DNA of 59,928 nucleotides from positions 1 through 59,928 of the forward strand of contig SIRX01000012.1 of the NCBI GenBank assembly GCA_004563715.1, read 5' to 3'. Position 1 is the stretch's first letter, and each line of letters starts with the position of its first letter. A model generated the notes under the pieces. That model was not told the DNA's origin. It saw only the letters and a program-made list of their open reading frames with translations, and did not search any database. Origin of the DNA: Actinomycetota bacterium (GTDB lineage: Bacteria; Actinomycetota; Rubrobacteria; Rubrobacterales; Rubrobacteraceae). The translations under genes and the position numbers were made by a program. This document shows positions 58,958 through 59,928 of the stretch, piece by piece.

Positions 58958-59928
58958 TTGGTCACGGTAGTGATAGCCAGCTTTTTCGAGAAGCAGTACG
59001 TAGAGCGCATCCGGGCGGTGGATGGGCGCCTGCAGGTTCTCTACCGGGAAGACCTCGTTCCCCCGCCGCGGTGGCCGGGAGATCACGTCGGCCCCGAAGG
59101 CTGGAGCCGCTCGCCGGAGCAGGACGCGGAGTTCCGGGCGATGCTCTCCGAGGCCGAGGTCCTCTACGACTTCCCGCGGGGGCACGTCGAAGACCTTTTG
59201 GAGTTAGCGCCGAAGCTGCGCTGGGTGCAGGGGAGCATGGCCGGGGCCGGGGAGGTGGCCCGCAGGGCCGGCCTGCAGGACACGGACGTGGTGGTGACGA
59301 CGGCGGGCGGCGTGTACTCGGGACCGCTGGCGGAGTTTGCGCTCATGGCGCTTCTCCAGCACGCCAAACAGCTCGGCCGCCTGCGCCAGGATAAGGTCGA
59401 GAGAGCCTGGCGTCCGGCTCCCACGGACACGCTGGAGGGCAAGACACTGTGCGTCGTGGGCTTCGGGAGCATCGGGCAAGCCGTGGCCCGGCGGGCGCGG
59501 CCCTTCGGGATGCACGTCGTCGGGGTCAAGCGCACGGTGCGCAAGGACGACGCGGCCTGGGAGCACGCCGACGAGCTTTACGCGACAGAGGACCTGCGGA
59601 CGGCTCTAGGCGGGGCCGACTACGTAGTCGCCACCCTGCCGGGCACCCCGGAGACGCGCCACCTGCTCGACGCTGGGGCGCTGGAGAGCGCGAAACCGGG
59701 GGCGTACTTCGTGAACATCGGGCGGGGAAGCGTCGTGGACGAGGCGGCGCTGGTGGAAGCGCTAAAGGAGAGGCGTATCTCGGGGGCGGCGCTCGACGTG
59801 TTCGAGAACGAGCCGCTACCGGAGGAGAACCCTTTGTGGGAGCTGGAGAGCGTGATCGTCAGCCCGCACTCGACGGACGTGGTGCCCGCGCTCATAAACG
59901 AGGCGCAGACGGAGCTCTTCTGCGAGAA
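58958..59928 (+). CDS. D-2-hydroxyacid dehydrogenase, partial (runs off window)
   Basis: The first 323 codons of an NAD(P)-dependent D-isomer-specific 2-hydroxyacid dehydrogenase. Substrate-domain strands lead to GKTLCVVGFGSIGQAVARRA (dinucleotide loop GxGxxG). The catalytic residues are Arg in VNIGRGSVVDEAALV, Glu in FENEPLPEENPLWE and His in VSPHSTDV, all before the window end. The start is TTG 58958 with GAGGAGG four bases upstream; a GTG at 58970 is too far from that site. The 3' end is beyond base 59928. The substrate cannot be read from the sequence. It is divergent from padR. Confidence 0.88.
   Translation, partial: MVTVVIASFFEKQYVERIRAVDGRLQVLYREDLVPPPRWPGDHVGPEGWSRSPEQDAEFRAMLSEAEVLYDFPRGHVEDLLELAPKLRWVQGSMAGAGEVARRAGLQDTDVVVTTAGGVYSGPLAEFALMALLQHAKQLGRLRQDKVERAWRPAPTDTLEGKTLCVVGFGSIGQAVARRARPFGMHVVGVKRTVRKDDAAWEHADELYATEDLRTALGGADYVVATLPGTPETRHLLDAGALESAKPGAYFVNIGRGSVVDEAALVEALKERRISGAALDVFENEPLPEENPLWELESVIVSPHSTDVVPALINEAQTELFCE

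Overview
The window is GC-rich, with wobble positions dominated by G and C and start codons that are often GTG or TTG behind strong GGAGG-type ribosome binding sites. Gene content points to a deep-branching actinobacterium of the Rubrobacter type (inference). It includes a CruF/bacterioruberin-type carotenoid gene, a ClpC with an N-terminal zinc finger, MutS and MutL, a PssA/Psd/methyltransferase operon, an LPXTG-like anchored protein and many multi-PAS sensor kinases.

Region 1 (1-18.2 kb) is almost entirely minus strand and encodes exported or membrane proteins. After a transposase remnant come two tandem paralogous secreted proteins, a Met/His-rich anchored protein, an RTX-like repeat protein, a TolB-like propeller protein, a giant membrane-fused multicopper oxidase (about 1,870 residues), CopD, CopC, a subtilisin-like protease and two small pseudo-receiver proteins. 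Five transcription units here share a conserved ~44-bp upstream element. It consists of a dyad ATCGC-N8-GCGAT, a T-tract and a 7-2-7 inverted repeat TAGCYCA-N2-TGRGCTA. A sixth, diverged copy lies just upstream of the NarL-type response regulator at 18.3-19.0 kb. The 7-2-7 layout is the known architecture of NarL-family operators, so I infer a regulon for copper and cell-surface proteins controlled by that regulator. This is the main novel observation.

Region 2 (18.3-24.0 kb) is a phosphorelay: CHASE histidine kinase, receiver-5xPAS histidine kinase (GTGA overlap) and NarL-type regulator. Region 3 (24.4-35.2 kb) holds alpha-glucan phosphorylase, a DoxX-like membrane protein, zinc-finger ClpC with its own promoter and terminator, a PRC-barrel protein, gamma-glutamyltransferase, a 50-residue membrane protein and MutL. 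Region 4 (35.2-48.4 kb) holds a His/Asp-rich LPXTG-like protein between mutL and mutS, and a TerC/Alx transporter behind a yybP-ykoY manganese riboswitch. It continues with the carotenoid enzyme and a nucleoside hydrolase, a phospholipid operon (methyltransferase-psd-pssA), an FAD oxidoreductase, a YetF-like protein, an ABC1 kinase and three peroxide-defence genes (Bcp, AhpD-like, OsmC). Region 5 (48.5-59.9 kb) contains an orphan sensor kinase, NAD synthetase, an acidic secreted glycosidase-like protein, a DUF1206 protein, a Nudix hydrolase, a PadR-permease pair with a repeated putative operator, and a D-2-hydroxyacid dehydrogenase cut by the window end.

No rRNA, tRNA or CRISPR array was recognised. 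Long open frames antisense to the real genes are common because of the GC bias and were not annotated.
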